A stretch of 64,000 nucleotides of DNA, taken from Mycolicibacterium doricum (GTDB lineage: Bacteria > Actinomycetota > Actinomycetes > Mycobacteriales > Mycobacteriaceae). Below the pieces are notes generated by a model that was not told the DNA's origin, ran no database searches, and saw only the letters and a program-made list of their open reading frames with translations. The DNA lies in assembly GCF_010728155.1 (NCBI RefSeq), contig NZ_AP022605.1, positions 2,542,001 through 2,606,000 on the forward strand, given 5' to 3'. Shown here piece after piece: positions 47,527 through 58,306 of this stretch; position 1 is the stretch's first letter, and each line of letters opens with the position of its first letter. A program made the translations under genes and the position numbers.

Positions 47527-47603
47527 ATGAGCCACGCGACGATGACGAGCAGGATGAGGACGACCAGCACCAGGGTCACCCGCGAGCGGGGCATCCCGGT
47601 CAT
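47517..47603 (-). CDS. Tiny single-helix membrane protein (28 aa)
   Basis: A 28-codon ORF: MTGMPRSRVTLVLVVLILLV then IVAWLMTR. It is one hydrophobic helix flanked by Arg. The ATG overlaps the stop of the upstream 63-residue membrane gene (ATGA), a strong sign it is translated. The stop codon falls in the first copy (minus-strand sense) of the 25-bp repeat array. It could be a membrane micro-protein or toxin-like peptide; no family is recognised. Confidence 0.5.
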   Translation of the reverse strand: MTGMPRSRVTLVLVVLILLVIVAWLMTR

Positions 47604-47791
47604 GACGGTCCCCCGTCGTGGCGTGCGCGCCGCAGTACCCGGACGCCCGCTGCCAGTGCACCGTCGAGGATCACCGCCAGCCCGTAGGCCAGCAGCAACG
47701 CCACCGGCAGCACGACCGCCGTCTGCGCGACGAATCCCAGACCGGTCAGCCATAGCTCGACGCCGTCCCACCAACTGAGGAATCCGTCCAT
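47600..47791 (-). CDS. Small membrane protein (63 aa, Rv2401A-like position)
   Basis: A 63-residue protein: MDGFLSWWDGVELWLTGLGF, one long hydrophobic stretch (QTAVVLPVALLLAYGLAVIL), then a basic tail. By position it matches the small membrane protein Rv2401A. It is coupled to the 28-residue ORF by a 4-base overlap and divergent from the trehalase gene, with a 112-base spacer. The function is unknown. Confidence 0.65.
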   Translation of the reverse strand: MDGFLSWWDGVELWLTGLGFVAQTAVVLPVALLLAYGLAVILDGALAAGVRVLRRARHDGGPS

Positions 47792-47903
47792 CGGGCCAGA
47801 CTATGCGATGCCCGGGTCGCGAAGGCCGGGGCCGTGGGCTCGCTCACCGGTCAGCAACCGCGCGACATGGGTGTTTGAGTAGACGCCAGCACGTCGGCAG
47901 TCG

Positions 47904-49937
47904 ATGATGGCGGGCATGGTTCTGGAACACACCGAGCCCACCGACGATCCCGCGGCGATCGGGCTGCCGGCCATGCTGCCGGACACCCCGTTGACGGTGA
48001 CGGCGCCGGTGCCCTACGCACCGACCGGCAGTCTGCGCAACCCATTCCCGCCCATCGCCGACTACGGATTCCTGTCGGACTGCGAGAACACGTGCCTGGT
48101 TTCTTCGGCGGGTTCGGTCGAGTGGCTGTGCGTCCCGCGCCCGGACTCGCCGAGCGTGTTCGGAGCGATCCTCGACCGCGGTGCTGGACACTTCCGGCTG
48201 GGCCCGTACGGGGTGACGGTGCCCGCGGCGCGGCGCTATCTGCCGGGCAGCCTGATTCTGGAGACCACTTGGCAGACGCACACCGGCTGGCTGATCGTGC
48301 GTGACGCGTTGGTGATGGGTCCCTGGCACGACCTCGAGGCGCGGTCGCGCACCCACCGCCGCACGCCGATGGACTGGGATGCCGAGCACATCCTGCTGCG
48401 CACGGTGCGGTGTGTCAGCGGCACGGTGGAGCTGGTGATGAACTGCGAGCCCTCCTTCGACTACCACCGGGTGAGCGTCGACTGGGAGTACTCCGGTCCG
48501 GCCTACGGTGAGGCGATCGCGCGGGCCAACCGCAACGCCGATTCTCATCCGACGCTGCGGCTCACCACCAACCTGCGCATCGGACTCGAGGGCCGAGAGG
48601 CCAGGGCGCGCACGCGGCTCAAGGAAGGCGACAACGTCTTCGTCGCGCTGTCGTGGTCGAAGCATCCGGCGCCGCAGAACTATGAAGGGGCTACCGACAA
48701 GATGTGGCAGACCAGCGAGGCGTGGCGGCAGTGGATCAACGTGGGGGATTTTCCCGACCACCCGTGGCGGGCGTACCTTCAGCGCAGTGCGCTCACCCTC
48801 AAGGGTCTGACGTACTCGCCGACCGGTGCGCTGCTCGCGGCCAGCACCACGTCGTTGCCGGAAGCGCCTCGGGGCGAACGCAATTGGGACTACCGGTACG
48901 CGTGGGTGCGGGATTCGACGTTCGCGCTGTGGGGTCTGTACACCCTGGGCCTGGACCGCGAGGCCGACGACTTCTTCGCGTTCATCGCCGACGTGTCCGG
49001 CGCGGATAACGGTGAGCGCCACCCCCTGCAGGTGATGTACGGCGTCGGCGGTGAGCGCAGCTTGGTCGAGGAGGAGCTGCACCACCTGTCGGGGTACGAC
49101 GGTGCCCGGCCGGTACGGATCGGCAACGGTGCCTTCGACCAGAGGCAGCACGACATCTGGGGCACCATGCTCGATTCGGTGTATCTGCACACCAAATCGC
49201 GCGAGCAGATTCCCGAGGCGCTGTGGCCGGTGCTCAAACTCCAGGTCGAAGAGGCGATCAAGCACTGGAAGGAACCCGACCGCGGCATCTGGGAGGTCCG
49301 CGGCGAACCGCAGCACTTCACCAGCTCGAAAGTGATGTGCTGGGTGGCCCTCGACCGCGGCGCGAAACTGGCCGAACTGGAGGGCGAAAAGAGCTATGCC
49401 CAGCAGTGGCGGGAGATCGCCGACGAGATCAAGGCCGACGTCGTGGCCAACGGCGTCGACTCGAGGGGGGTGTTCACCCAGCGCTACGGCGACGACGCAC
49501 TGGACGCCTCCCTGCTGCTGGTGCCGCTGGTCCGGTTTCTGCCGCCCGACGACCCCCGCGTGCGGGCGACCGTGCTGGCGATCGCCGACGAACTCACCGA
49601 GGAAGGGCTGGTGTTGCGCTACCGCGTCGAGGAGACCGACGACGGCTTGGCCGGCGAAGAGGGCACGTTCACGATCTGCTCGTTCTGGCTGGTCTCGGCG
49701 CTGGTGGAGATCGGCGAGGTGAGCCGCGCCAAGCACCTGTGCGAACGGTTGCTGTCGTTCGCCAGTTCGCTGCACCTCTACGCCGAGGAGATCGAGCCGG
49801 GTACGGGTCGCCACCTGGGCAACTTCCCGCAGGCGTTCACCCACCTGGCGTTGATCAACGCCGTCGTGCACGTGATCCGCGCGGAGGAAGAGGCCGACAG
49901 CTCCGGGGTGTTCGTCCCGGCCAACGCGCCGTCGTAG
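47904..49937 (+). CDS. Trehalase-type glycoside hydrolase family 15 protein
   Basis: A 677-residue GH15 (glucoamylase-like) enzyme; the mycobacterial homologue (Rv2402 and M. smegmatis) is a trehalase that splits trehalose into glucose. It has an N-terminal beta-sandwich with ADYGFLSDCENTCLVSSAGS and VEWLCVPRPDSPSVFGAILD. The (alpha/alpha)6 barrel follows, with RNWDYRYAWVRDSTFALWGL, WEVRGEPQHFTSSKVMCWVA (probable catalytic Glu) and AGEEGTFTICSFWLVSALVE (second Glu). Several nearby ATGs (47904, 47907, 47916) are possible. It is cytoplasmic, with no signal peptide. Confidence 0.92.
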   Translation: MMAGMVLEHTEPTDDPAAIGLPAMLPDTPLTVTAPVPYAPTGSLRNPFPPIADYGFLSDCENTCLVSSAGSVEWLCVPRPDSPSVFGAILDRGAGHFRLGPYGVTVPAARRYLPGSLILETTWQTHTGWLIVRDALVMGPWHDLEARSRTHRRTPMDWDAEHILLRTVRCVSGTVELVMNCEPSFDYHRVSVDWEYSGPAYGEAIARANRNADSHPTLRLTTNLRIGLEGREARARTRLKEGDNVFVALSWSKHPAPQNYEGATDKMWQTSEAWRQWINVGDFPDHPWRAYLQRSALTLKGLTYSPTGALLAASTTSLPEAPRGERNWDYRYAWVRDSTFALWGLYTLGLDREADDFFAFIADVSGADNGERHPLQVMYGVGGERSLVEEELHHLSGYDGARPVRIGNGAFDQRQHDIWGTMLDSVYLHTKSREQIPEALWPVLKLQVEEAIKHWKEPDRGIWEVRGEPQHFTSSKVMCWVALDRGAKLAELEGEKSYAQQWREIADEIKADVVANGVDSRGVFTQRYGDDALDASLLLVPLVRFLPPDDPRVRATVLAIADELTEEGLVLRYRVEETDDGLAGEEGTFTICSFWLVSALVEIGEVSRAKHLCERLLSFASSLHLYAEEIEPGTGRHLGNFPQAFTHLALINAVVHVIRAEEEADSSGVFVPANAPS

Positions 49938-49977
49938 CGGAACGTTCAACGCAAAGTCAGATTCACCGTGTATCCAT

Positions 49978-50011
49978 GTCTTGCCAGATGCAGCGTCTTG
50001 CCAGATGCAGC
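49978..50011. repeat. 17-bp perfect tandem duplication
   Basis: GTCTTGCCAGATGCAGC occurs at 49978-49994 and 49995-50011. It lies in the leader of the ANTAR gene, followed at 50019-50034 by a CAGCAC-GATG-GTGCTG hairpin and a GGGGGAAGC ribosome-binding site. The duplicated unit could form part of a structured leader RNA. Confidence 0.8.
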
Positions 50012-50050
50012 ACCGACTCAGCACGATGGTGCTGTCAGTAAGGGGGAAGC

Positions 50051-50311
50051 ATGGACAACCGGATCACGGACGTGACGTCGCGCCGGGTCATCGACATCGC
50101 AATCGGCATCCTGGTGGGCTTGCGCGGCTGCACCGAACGGCAGGCGTTCGATGAACTGGTGGCCGTGGTGAACGAAACCGGGCTCGGCATCGGCCGCGTC
50201 GCCGGAGGATTGGTGGCGCTCGCGGGTGGATCACCCACGGGTGAACACGCCGAGGCGGACGCCGCCTGGGGTGAGTTGGTCGGCGGCGCGCGTCGGGTGC
50301 CGACGGCCTAA
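50051..50311 (+). CDS. Stand-alone ANTAR-domain RNA-binding protein
   Basis: An 86-residue protein that is almost only an ANTAR domain: SRRVIDIAIGILVGLRGCTE, RQAFDELVAVVNETGLGIGR, VAGGLVALAGG. It shows the helical pattern and the Gly-Cys-x-x-x-x-Ala-Phe core. ANTAR proteins bind paired hexaloop RNA hairpins and prevent transcription termination, normally under control of a fused receiver, GAF or PAS domain; none is present here. The ATG at 50051 has a GGGGGAAGC site. The gene stands alone between trehalase and lppR. Partner and RNA targets are unknown. Confidence 0.8.
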   Translation: MDNRITDVTSRRVIDIAIGILVGLRGCTERQAFDELVAVVNETGLGIGRVAGGLVALAGGSPTGEHAEADAAWGELVGGARRVPTA

Positions 50312-50334
50312 GCGAACGACACCGCCCTCTGCTC

Positions 50335-50363
50335 AACCCGATGTCGGTTTCCCTCGTCGGGTT
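50335..50363. terminator. Weak hairpin between convergent ANTAR and lipoprotein genes
   Basis: AACCCGA (50335-50341) and TCGGGTT (50357-50363) pair perfectly around a 15-base loop, 24 bases after the ANTAR stop. No U-tract. It is a possible terminator only. Confidence 0.35.
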
Positions 50364-50408
50364 CGCGGGCCATCTGGTGGCGCACAACGGTCCCTCCGCT
50401 GTCTGCCA

Positions 50409-51140
50409 TCAGCCGGTCAGTTTGTCCAGCATGATCCGCGCGACGTCGACCGCACCGCCCGCTCCGCCGGATCGCGCACCGGCGAGGTCGGTGATCTCCA
50501 CGTCGACGATCGCGTCGCCCGCCACGCCCAGCGCACGCTGGATCGGTGTCCCGCTGCCGCCCGCCGCCTCGTGGACCACGACCGCCGAGACCACCCGGTC
50601 GGCGACCGTCACGTCGGTGATGCGGCTTCGCGCGCCGGCACCCGTGCCACCGCTCCGCAGCACGACCGTCTCGCCGTCGCACTGGGCCCAGTAGTCCGCC
50701 GCGGTGGCGAAGAAGTTCTCCGCCTCGTCGGCCTCGCCGAGTTGCACCACACCGAAGAACCCGCTCAGCGCCGGGCCGTCGACGCTGCCTGCGGCCCACG
50801 ATCTGCTGGCGACCGACCGCACCGAACTGGCGCCGTAGACGGCGTGCTGAAGCCGGTAGGTGGTGCTGACACATTCCACCGGTCTCGCCTGGGCCCGGTC
50901 GACGCCGCGCAGCAGGGTGTCGGCGCCCCCCTCGACGAGTTGGCCCATCAGCCCGGTCGGGGCGATGCCGAGGGCTTCGGAGAGTTCGGCGCCGGTGGGC
51001 AGCACGTCCTCCAGCTCCCGCACCGGCGGCGGGCCCACGGTCGGCGCTTGGTCGACGGCCACACCGTCGAGTGTGGTCGTGCACCCGGCGCAGAACACAC
51101 ACGCGCCGGCCAGGATCGAGGCCAGCCGTGAAGCGCGCAT
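50409..51140 (-). CDS. lppR: Lipoprotein with PknH-like sensor domain (LppR-like)
   Basis: A 243-residue exported lipoprotein. The signal peptide MRASRLASILAGACVFCAGC ends in a lipobox Cys at residue 20. The mature domain resembles the extracellular sensor domain of PknH and related mycobacterial lipoproteins. It contains PVECVSTTYRLQHAVYGASS and YWAQCDGETVVL, cysteines likely to form disulfides. It matches Rv2403c (lppR) in position. The ligand is unknown. The ATG at 51140 is the only start that gives a proper signal peptide. Confidence 0.82.
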   Translation of the reverse strand: MRASRLASILAGACVFCAGCTTTLDGVAVDQAPTVGPPPVRELEDVLPTGAELSEALGIAPTGLMGQLVEGGADTLLRGVDRAQARPVECVSTTYRLQHAVYGASSVRSVASRSWAAGSVDGPALSGFFGVVQLGEADEAENFFATAADYWAQCDGETVVLRSGGTGAGARSRITDVTVADRVVSAVVVHEAAGGSGTPIQRALGVAGDAIVDVEITDLAGARSGGAGGAVDVARIMLDKLTG

Positions 51141-51183
51141 GCCTTTCTCTAGCACGCGAAGGCGGCCGGTGCGACCGTTCGGC

Positions 51184-53037
<1,854 letters not shown>

Positions 53038-53074
53038 GGGATCTCCTGGTGAGGCGGGCGACGGGTATGACAAG

Positions 53075-53103
53075 CGTATAGAGGCGGCGTCCGGACCGCA
53101 CAA
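53075..53103 (-). promoter_or_regulatory. lepA promoter
   Basis: On the minus strand TTGTGC (53103-53098) and TATACG (53080-53075) are separated by 17 bases, a good vegetative sigma promoter. The expected transcription start is around 53068, giving a ~30-base 5' leader that ends in AGGAGATCCC directly before the ATC codon. Confidence 0.55.
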
Positions 53104-53167
53104 TCGCGCAGCGCGAACCCGGCTCGTGCAGCCGAACACCGACTCCGGAGCCACCACCCGGACCCCA

Positions 53168-54574
53168 CTATCCGGCCACCACCCTCCACACCAGTCCGGC
53201 ACCAACTCCCAGCGCGAGGCTCAGGACCGCGGCACCGACGGCCGTGGCAACGGACCAGGACGTGACCGGGAACGCGTCGTCGCGTCCGTCCACCCGCTGG
53301 TAACAGGGCGCAATCCAGCGCAAGTAGTAGAAGAGGCTGATAAGGGTGTTGACGAAGACGACGACCGCCAGCCACGCCGCACCGCCGTCCCAGGCGGCGC
53401 CTGCGGTGGTCAGCTTGCCGACGAACACGGCGGTCGGCGGGGTTCCCAGCAGTCCGAGCAGTGCCACGACCAATGCCCCTGCCAGCCACGGCCGTTCGTA
53501 GGCCAGCCCACGATAGGAGCCGAGGTCCCGAAGTCCGGGCAGCGCGGTGGAGACCGCGAACGCGGCGACGTTCGTGACGGTGTAGGCGATCAGGTAGAAC
53601 AGCAGCGCCGGGACGGCGAGGTCGCTGCGCCCGACGACGGCCACCGGCACCAACAGGTAACCGACCTGGCTGACCGTCGACCAGCCCAGCAGCCGCCGGG
53701 GGTCGCTCTGCCAGTAGGCGGCCAGATTGCCCAGGGTCATGCTCGCGACCGCCAGCAGCCCGATCAGCAGCGGCCAGGCGATGGTGTCGGGAAGCAGGTC
53801 GGCCAGTCGGTACAACGCGATCAACGCGCCGACCTTGGGCACGGTGGTCACGAACATCGCCACGGTGCCGGCAGCGCCCTGCGCCGCGTCGGGAATCCAG
53901 AAGTGCGCCGGCACGCCGCCGGCCTTGAACAACAGCCCCCCGAGGATTCCGATCAGACCGGCGGCGACGGCGCCGGACGGTGCGGTGCCGAGTTCGCCGG
54001 CCACCTGTGGGTACCAGGTGCCGCCCGTGACCCCGTAGAGGACGCTGACCCCCAGCAGCAGAAGGATCCCGAACAGCGCTCCGAGCAGGTAGGTCTTCAT
54101 CGCCGCCTCGGCCCCGGTGGCGGTGCGGGCTAGCCCGATGAGCGCATACAGCGGAATGCTGGCGAGCAGATATCCGGCGACGAGCACGATCAGGTCGGCC
54201 GTGCCGGCGAGGACGAGCACCCCGGTGGTGGCGAACAGCAACAGTGCGTAGATCTCGCTTTCCCGTGCGGAGCCCGCGATTTCGTCACCCGCCACGGCGA
54301 GCACCGCCAGCAGGCCGACGGCGGAGGCGATGCGCGCGACGCCCGTCGCGGTGTCCACCACGAAGGTGCCGTCGAACGCCACCCCATCGGATCCGGCGAG
54401 CTGGACCGCCGCGACGACACCGGCGCCGCAGAGCGCCGCGGCGGCCACCACGCGACCCCACCACTGGCGGCGCCGCGCCAGGAACGAGCCGCCGATCAGC
54501 ACCGACAGTCCCGCACCGAACACCAGCATCTCCGGCAGCATCAGCGTCAGGTGCATCCCGGTGTTGGGGTTCAC
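53168..54574 (-). CDS. nuoN: NuoN-like subunit of complex I-like membrane arm
   Basis: A 468-residue antiporter-like subunit with about 14 helices. The helix 7 Lys ([13 protein letters not shown]) and helix 8 Lys ([19 protein letters not shown]) of the proton path are kept. The helix 5 Glu is not: E. coli NuoN has GIELISLPL, here the segment reads GYLLASIPL, with Leu at the Glu position. The GTG start at 54574 lies three bases after the nuoM stop; an ATG six codons on is possible. It is the last gene of the eight-gene operon. It could have lost proton pumping or use a different path. Confidence 0.88.
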   Translation of the reverse strand: MNPNTGMHLTLMLPEMLVFGAGLSVLIGGSFLARRRQWWGRVVAAAALCGAGVVAAVQLAGSDGVAFDGTFVVDTATGVARIASAVGLLAVLAVAGDEIAGSARESEIYALLLFATTGVLVLAGTADLIVLVAGYLLASIPLYALIGLARTATGAEAAMKTYLLGALFGILLLLGVSVLYGVTGGTWYPQVAGELGTAPSGAVAAGLIGILGGLLFKAGGVPAHFWIPDAAQGAAGTVAMFVTTVPKVGALIALYRLADLLPDTIAWPLLIGLLAVASMTLGNLAAYWQSDPRRLLGWSTVSQVGYLLVPVAVVGRSDLAVPALLFYLIAYTVTNVAAFAVSTALPGLRDLGSYRGLAYERPWLAGALVVALLGLLGTPPTAVFVGKLTTAGAAWDGGAAWLAVVVFVNTLISLFYYLRWIAPCYQRVDGRDDAFPVTSWSVATAVGAAVLSLALGVGAGLVWRVVAG

Positions 54575-54577
54575 CGC

Positions 54578-56074
54578 CTACCTCCCGACAAGGCCGATCA
54601 GCACCGCGGCGGCCGGTTCGACGGTGTCGAGCAGCACCCGGGGAACGAGGCCGATCACCACGGAAAGCGCCAACAGCATGGCAGCCGACCACATCTCGGT
54701 TCCCCGAAGGTCGACGAAACCGATTGAGCGCAGCCGAGTTTCACCGGTGAAGATGTGCTGAAAGGCGCGCAGGAACAGCGCCGCGGTGATCACGATGCCC
54801 GGCAGCGCGACCGCGGTCACCGGGGCGGCGGCGATGCTGCCGGTGAAGATCTGGAACTCGGCGATGAAGCCGGAGAAGCCGGGCAGCCCGAGGGAGGCGA
54901 ACGCCCCGATCGCGAACAGGGCGGCGAGTTTCGGCGCGGGGCCGGCGAGTCCGCCGTACTCCTTGATGGCGTAGCTGCCGGTGCGCGCCTGGAACACACC
55001 CGCGAGGAGGAACAGCGCGCCGGTGATCAAGCCGTGGCTGACCATCTGAGTGACCGCGCCGCTGACGGCGACCTCGCGAGCTTGAGCGGTGTCGGCGGCG
55101 ACGAGGCCGGCGGCGCCGACCGCCAGCACGATGTAGCCCATGTGGTTGACCGACGTATAGGCGATCATCCGCTTGAGGTCGTCCTGGGCCAGCGCGACCA
55201 GGGCCCCGTAGAGCACCGACACCACGCCGACGGCGATGATGCCCCAGGCCCAGTCCCGCCACGCCTCGGGCAGCATCGGCATTGCGATCCGGAGGAACCC
55301 GTACGTGCCCATCTTCAGCAGCACGCCGGCGAGCACCGCCGACCCGATCGCCGGGGCGTCGGTATGCGCGGGCGGAAGCCAGGTGTGAAACGGGAAGGTC
55401 GGCGTCTTGACGGCCAACCCCACGACGATCGCCGCCAGTACCAGACCTCCGGCAAGCGGGCGGCCCGCCAGCGGAGCGGCGGCCGCCAGTTCCACCATGT
55501 CGAACGTGTGCGGCTCGGCGCCGATGTAGAGGCCGATGAAGCCCACCAGCAAAGCCAGTGACCCCAGGAACGTGTAGAGGAAGAACTTCAGCGCCGAGCG
55601 GCCCCGGTCACCGTGACCCCATCCGGCGATGACGAAATACATCGCCACGATCGACAGGTCGAAGAACAGGAAGAACAGGATCAGGTCGGCCGCCACGAAC
55701 AGGCCCAGGCTCACCGTCTGCAGGAACAGGAAAAGTGCGGCCTGGGTCCGCGGCCGATCAGTGTCGCGCAGGCTGTAGACGGCGCACGCCAGGAAAACCA
55801 CCGAGGTCATCGCGACAAGCGGCAGCGACAACCCGTCGACACCGACGTGATAGCTGCTGTTGACCCCGGGAATCCAGGGGACCTGCTCCTCGAAGGCCAA
55901 TGCGCCGGGCCCTGGTGCGGTGTACCGCCACCACAACACCCCGGCCAGAACCACCTCGACGGCCGTGACCGCCACCCACAGCCGACCGGCGAGCGCATCG
56001 GACACGGCAGGCACCGCCAGCAGCGTCACGGCGGCGGCCAATGGGAGAAACACGACGATGCTGAGCACGCTCAC
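54578..56074 (-). CDS. nuoM: NuoM-like subunit of complex I-like membrane arm
   Basis: A 498-residue antiporter-like subunit with about 14 helices. It has LFFDLSIVAMYFVIAGWGHG, where E. coli NuoM has Glu144 and this protein Asp. Lys residues in helix 7 (SALKFFLYTFLGS) and helix 8 (VKTPTFPFHTWLPPAHTDAP) are present, as are DDLKRMIAYTSVNHMGYIV and the broken helix 12 (HGLITGALFLLAG). The GTG start at 56074 overlaps the nuoL stop by 4 bases. Of the three antiporter-like subunits it is the most canonical. Confidence 0.88.
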   Translation of the reverse strand: MSVLSIVVFLPLAAAVTLLAVPAVSDALAGRLWVAVTAVEVVLAGVLWWRYTAPGPGALAFEEQVPWIPGVNSSYHVGVDGLSLPLVAMTSVVFLACAVYSLRDTDRPRTQAALFLFLQTVSLGLFVAADLILFFLFFDLSIVAMYFVIAGWGHGDRGRSALKFFLYTFLGSLALLVGFIGLYIGAEPHTFDMVELAAAAPLAGRPLAGGLVLAAIVVGLAVKTPTFPFHTWLPPAHTDAPAIGSAVLAGVLLKMGTYGFLRIAMPMLPEAWRDWAWGIIAVGVVSVLYGALVALAQDDLKRMIAYTSVNHMGYIVLAVGAAGLVAADTAQAREVAVSGAVTQMVSHGLITGALFLLAGVFQARTGSYAIKEYGGLAGPAPKLAALFAIGAFASLGLPGFSGFIAEFQIFTGSIAAAPVTAVALPGIVITAALFLRAFQHIFTGETRLRSIGFVDLRGTEMWSAAMLLALSVVIGLVPRVLLDTVEPAAAVLIGLVGR

Positions 56075-57999
56075 CTCACGGCAACAAGGAGTAGGACGGC
56101 GAGGACGACGGTGACCACGGCGCTCATGTAGTACTGGTGCAGCAGGCCGGTCTGCGGCTTTCGGGCCAGCTCCCCCAGCCGCCGCATCAGCGTGGCGGTT
56201 CGCTCCACCAGGCCGTCCACGTCGCGGCGATCCGCGCGCGCGGCCGCGGCAGCGGAGGCCATGGTGCCCGCGGCGGTCGCGTCCACGGCCCGATCGAGGA
56301 TGTTGTGGTCGAACCCGGCGAAGACGCGCGACAGGGAAAGGGTCCGCAGCGCGACGGCGGATATCGACCGGTCGAGGACCCGGTCGTCGAATTGGGCGAG
56401 GACGCCCGCGAGCAGCATGGTGGGTGCGACCACCGACGCGTGTGCGGCCCTCTCCAAGCCCAGCCACGACGCCAACCACCTCGGCTCGGGCGCACCCCAC
56501 CGCAGCACCGCGAGCACAACCACGACGGCGAGCACGGCCGAGATCATGAGCTCGAGCACCGTGGCATGTGCGGTGGGGCCGGGATCGAGGGCTTGGCCCA
56601 GCCGCGTACCTATCGGCGGCAGCGCGAGCACGCCGGTCACCGCCGCGCCCGCCGCCAGGATGGCCAGCGGTACCCGTTCAAAGAAGCTGGGCGACGATCG
56701 ACGTGGCTTGCCTGGCTGGCGTTGCGCGGGCCGGCCCCAGATGACCAGCAGGATCTTGCCCGCGTACGCGGCCGACAATGCGGCCGCCGTCAGGCCCGCC
56801 AGATACAGCCATATCGAGTGTTCGCGGGCAACCGCCAACACGGCGTCCTTGGTCGCCCACAGCGACAACGGTGCAACACCCGCCAGGGCCAGGGCCGAGA
56901 CGCCGGCCGTCACCCCGATCAACGGCCAGCGCCGCGCGATCCCGCGCAGCTCGGTGAGGCGCTTGCTCCCGACCAGCGACAGCCATGCACCGGCGGCCAG
57001 GAACAGGCCGGCCTTGGTGAAGGCGTGCGCGACCAACTGTGCGGCGCCGCCGCCGACCGCGGCCAGTCCGGCGGCCATCACGACGAAGCCCAGTTGCGCG
57101 GCGGTCGACGCCGCGAGCAGTTGTTTGAGGTCGCGCTGGGCGACTGCGACCGCCCCCAGCAGGACGGCGGTCGCGGCCCCCAGCCATGCGGCGGCCGTGG
57201 CTGCCCATCCGGACGCCGCGAGCAGCGGGCCCATGCGCAGCAGCAGGTAGGCGCCCATCGCGACCATCGCCGCGGAGTGCAGCAGCGCGCTCACCGGACT
57301 CGGCCCTTCCATCGCACGCGAGAGCCAGAACGAGAACGGCAGCTGCGCCGCCTTGCCCAGTGCGGCGACCAGGACGCCCGCGGCGATGGCGTGTCGCCAT
57401 CCGCTCGAGGCGTCCGCCATGTCGGCCAGCGCGAGTCCCGCACCGCCGGCCAGCGCGGCGCCGCCGGCGAGGTAGAGACCGAGGTCGGCCGCGCGGGTGG
57501 TGACAAAAGCGGTCAGACCGGCCGACACCCGGTACGTCTGCCGCCATCGCCAGCCGATCAGGGCGTAGGAGGCGGCCCCCATCACTTCCCACGCCAACAG
57601 CAGCGCAGGCAGGGTGGCCGCGGTGGCGGTCAGCATCACCGCTGCGGCGAACAGGAGCATCAGGCCGTGGAAGCGACCACCCCGCACCGCGCCGTCGCCG
57701 ACGGCGAAGACCAGCACCAGCAGCGTGATGACGGCGACGGCGGGCACCACGGTCGCCGACAACGCGTCGACGCTCAAGGCGAAGTCCGCACCGCCCATGA
57801 ACGGCACACTGACCGTGGGCCTGCTGACGGCGACCACCCCGGCCAGCACCACCCCGACCGTGGCCGCCCCCACCGAGGTGACCGAGGCCAGGCGGTCGGC
57901 CGCGGGGCGGCGAAGGTGGTTGACCAACAACACCACCCCGGCGGCGGCGGGCAGTGCGACCAGACCCCACAGCGACCACTGCGCCAACGACGCCGTCAT
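56071..57999 (-). CDS. nuoL: NuoL-like subunit of complex I-like membrane arm
   Basis: A 642-residue NuoL-like protein. The core has LLAWEVMGAASYALIGW with the helix 5 Glu, LPFSFWLSRAMEGPSPVSAL (Lys of canonical helix 8 region replaced by the SFWLSRAMEGP form), LKQLLAASTAAQLGFVVMAA and AHAFTKAGLFLAAGAW. The C-terminal ~150 residues contain a long amphipathic segment (AAARADRRDVDGLVERTATL) and a last helix, as in real NuoL with its lateral helix. ATG at 57999 is four bases after the nuoK stop. Confidence 0.88.
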   Translation of the reverse strand: MTASLAQWSLWGLVALPAAAGVVLLVNHLRRPAADRLASVTSVGAATVGVVLAGVVAVSRPTVSVPFMGGADFALSVDALSATVVPAVAVITLLVLVFAVGDGAVRGGRFHGLMLLFAAAVMLTATAATLPALLLAWEVMGAASYALIGWRWRQTYRVSAGLTAFVTTRAADLGLYLAGGAALAGGAGLALADMADASSGWRHAIAAGVLVAALGKAAQLPFSFWLSRAMEGPSPVSALLHSAAMVAMGAYLLLRMGPLLAASGWAATAAAWLGAATAVLLGAVAVAQRDLKQLLAASTAAQLGFVVMAAGLAAVGGGAAQLVAHAFTKAGLFLAAGAWLSLVGSKRLTELRGIARRWPLIGVTAGVSALALAGVAPLSLWATKDAVLAVAREHSIWLYLAGLTAAALSAAYAGKILLVIWGRPAQRQPGKPRRSSPSFFERVPLAILAAGAAVTGVLALPPIGTRLGQALDPGPTAHATVLELMISAVLAVVVVLAVLRWGAPEPRWLASWLGLERAAHASVVAPTMLLAGVLAQFDDRVLDRSISAVALRTLSLSRVFAGFDHNILDRAVDATAAGTMASAAAAARADRRDVDGLVERTATLMRRLGELARKPQTGLLHQYYMSAVVTVVLAVLLLVAVR

Positions 58000-58003
58000 C
58001 GCC

Positions 58004-58306
58004 TCACCCGGCCAGATCCGTGGCCATGTCGGTCATGTCGGCCTGCCGGTCGCGGTGCAGCAGCGTGGCCACCGCGAACCCCATCGCCATCTCCACGGTC
58101 ATCGCGGCGACGATTACCATCAGCAGCACCTGGCCCGTCGGGTGGGGCGCCAGAAACCACCAGAAGCCCGCGCCCGCGAGGATCACCGCGTTGATCATCA
58201 GCTCCAGACCCATCATCACCATGACCACGACCTGCTGGGACAGGGCACCGTACAGGCCGACGCTGAACACCGCGGCCGCCACCAGCAGCACCGTCTGCAG
58301 GGTCAT
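58004..58306 (-). CDS. nuoK: NuoK-like subunit of complex I-like membrane arm
   Basis: A 100-residue three-helix protein. Both conserved membrane glutamates of NuoK are present: GLELMINAV (helix 2) and MTVEMAMGFAV (helix 3). Methionine is again frequent (VVVMVMMGLELM, QADMTDMATD). ATG at 58306 overlaps the nuoJ stop by 4 bases (ATGA). Confidence 0.9.
   Translation of the reverse strand: MTLQTVLLVAAAVFSVGLYGALSQQVVVMVMMGLELMINAVILAGAGFWWFLAPHPTGQVLLMVIVAAMTVEMAMGFAVATLLHRDRQADMTDMATDLAG

Noticed and set aside
47201..47530. Plus-strand frame through the 25-bp repeats (ISTERSASHQHRAVSES pattern)
   Set aside because: The unit is not a multiple of three, so the product is only the repeat read in shifting frames; it has no homology or ribosome-binding site.
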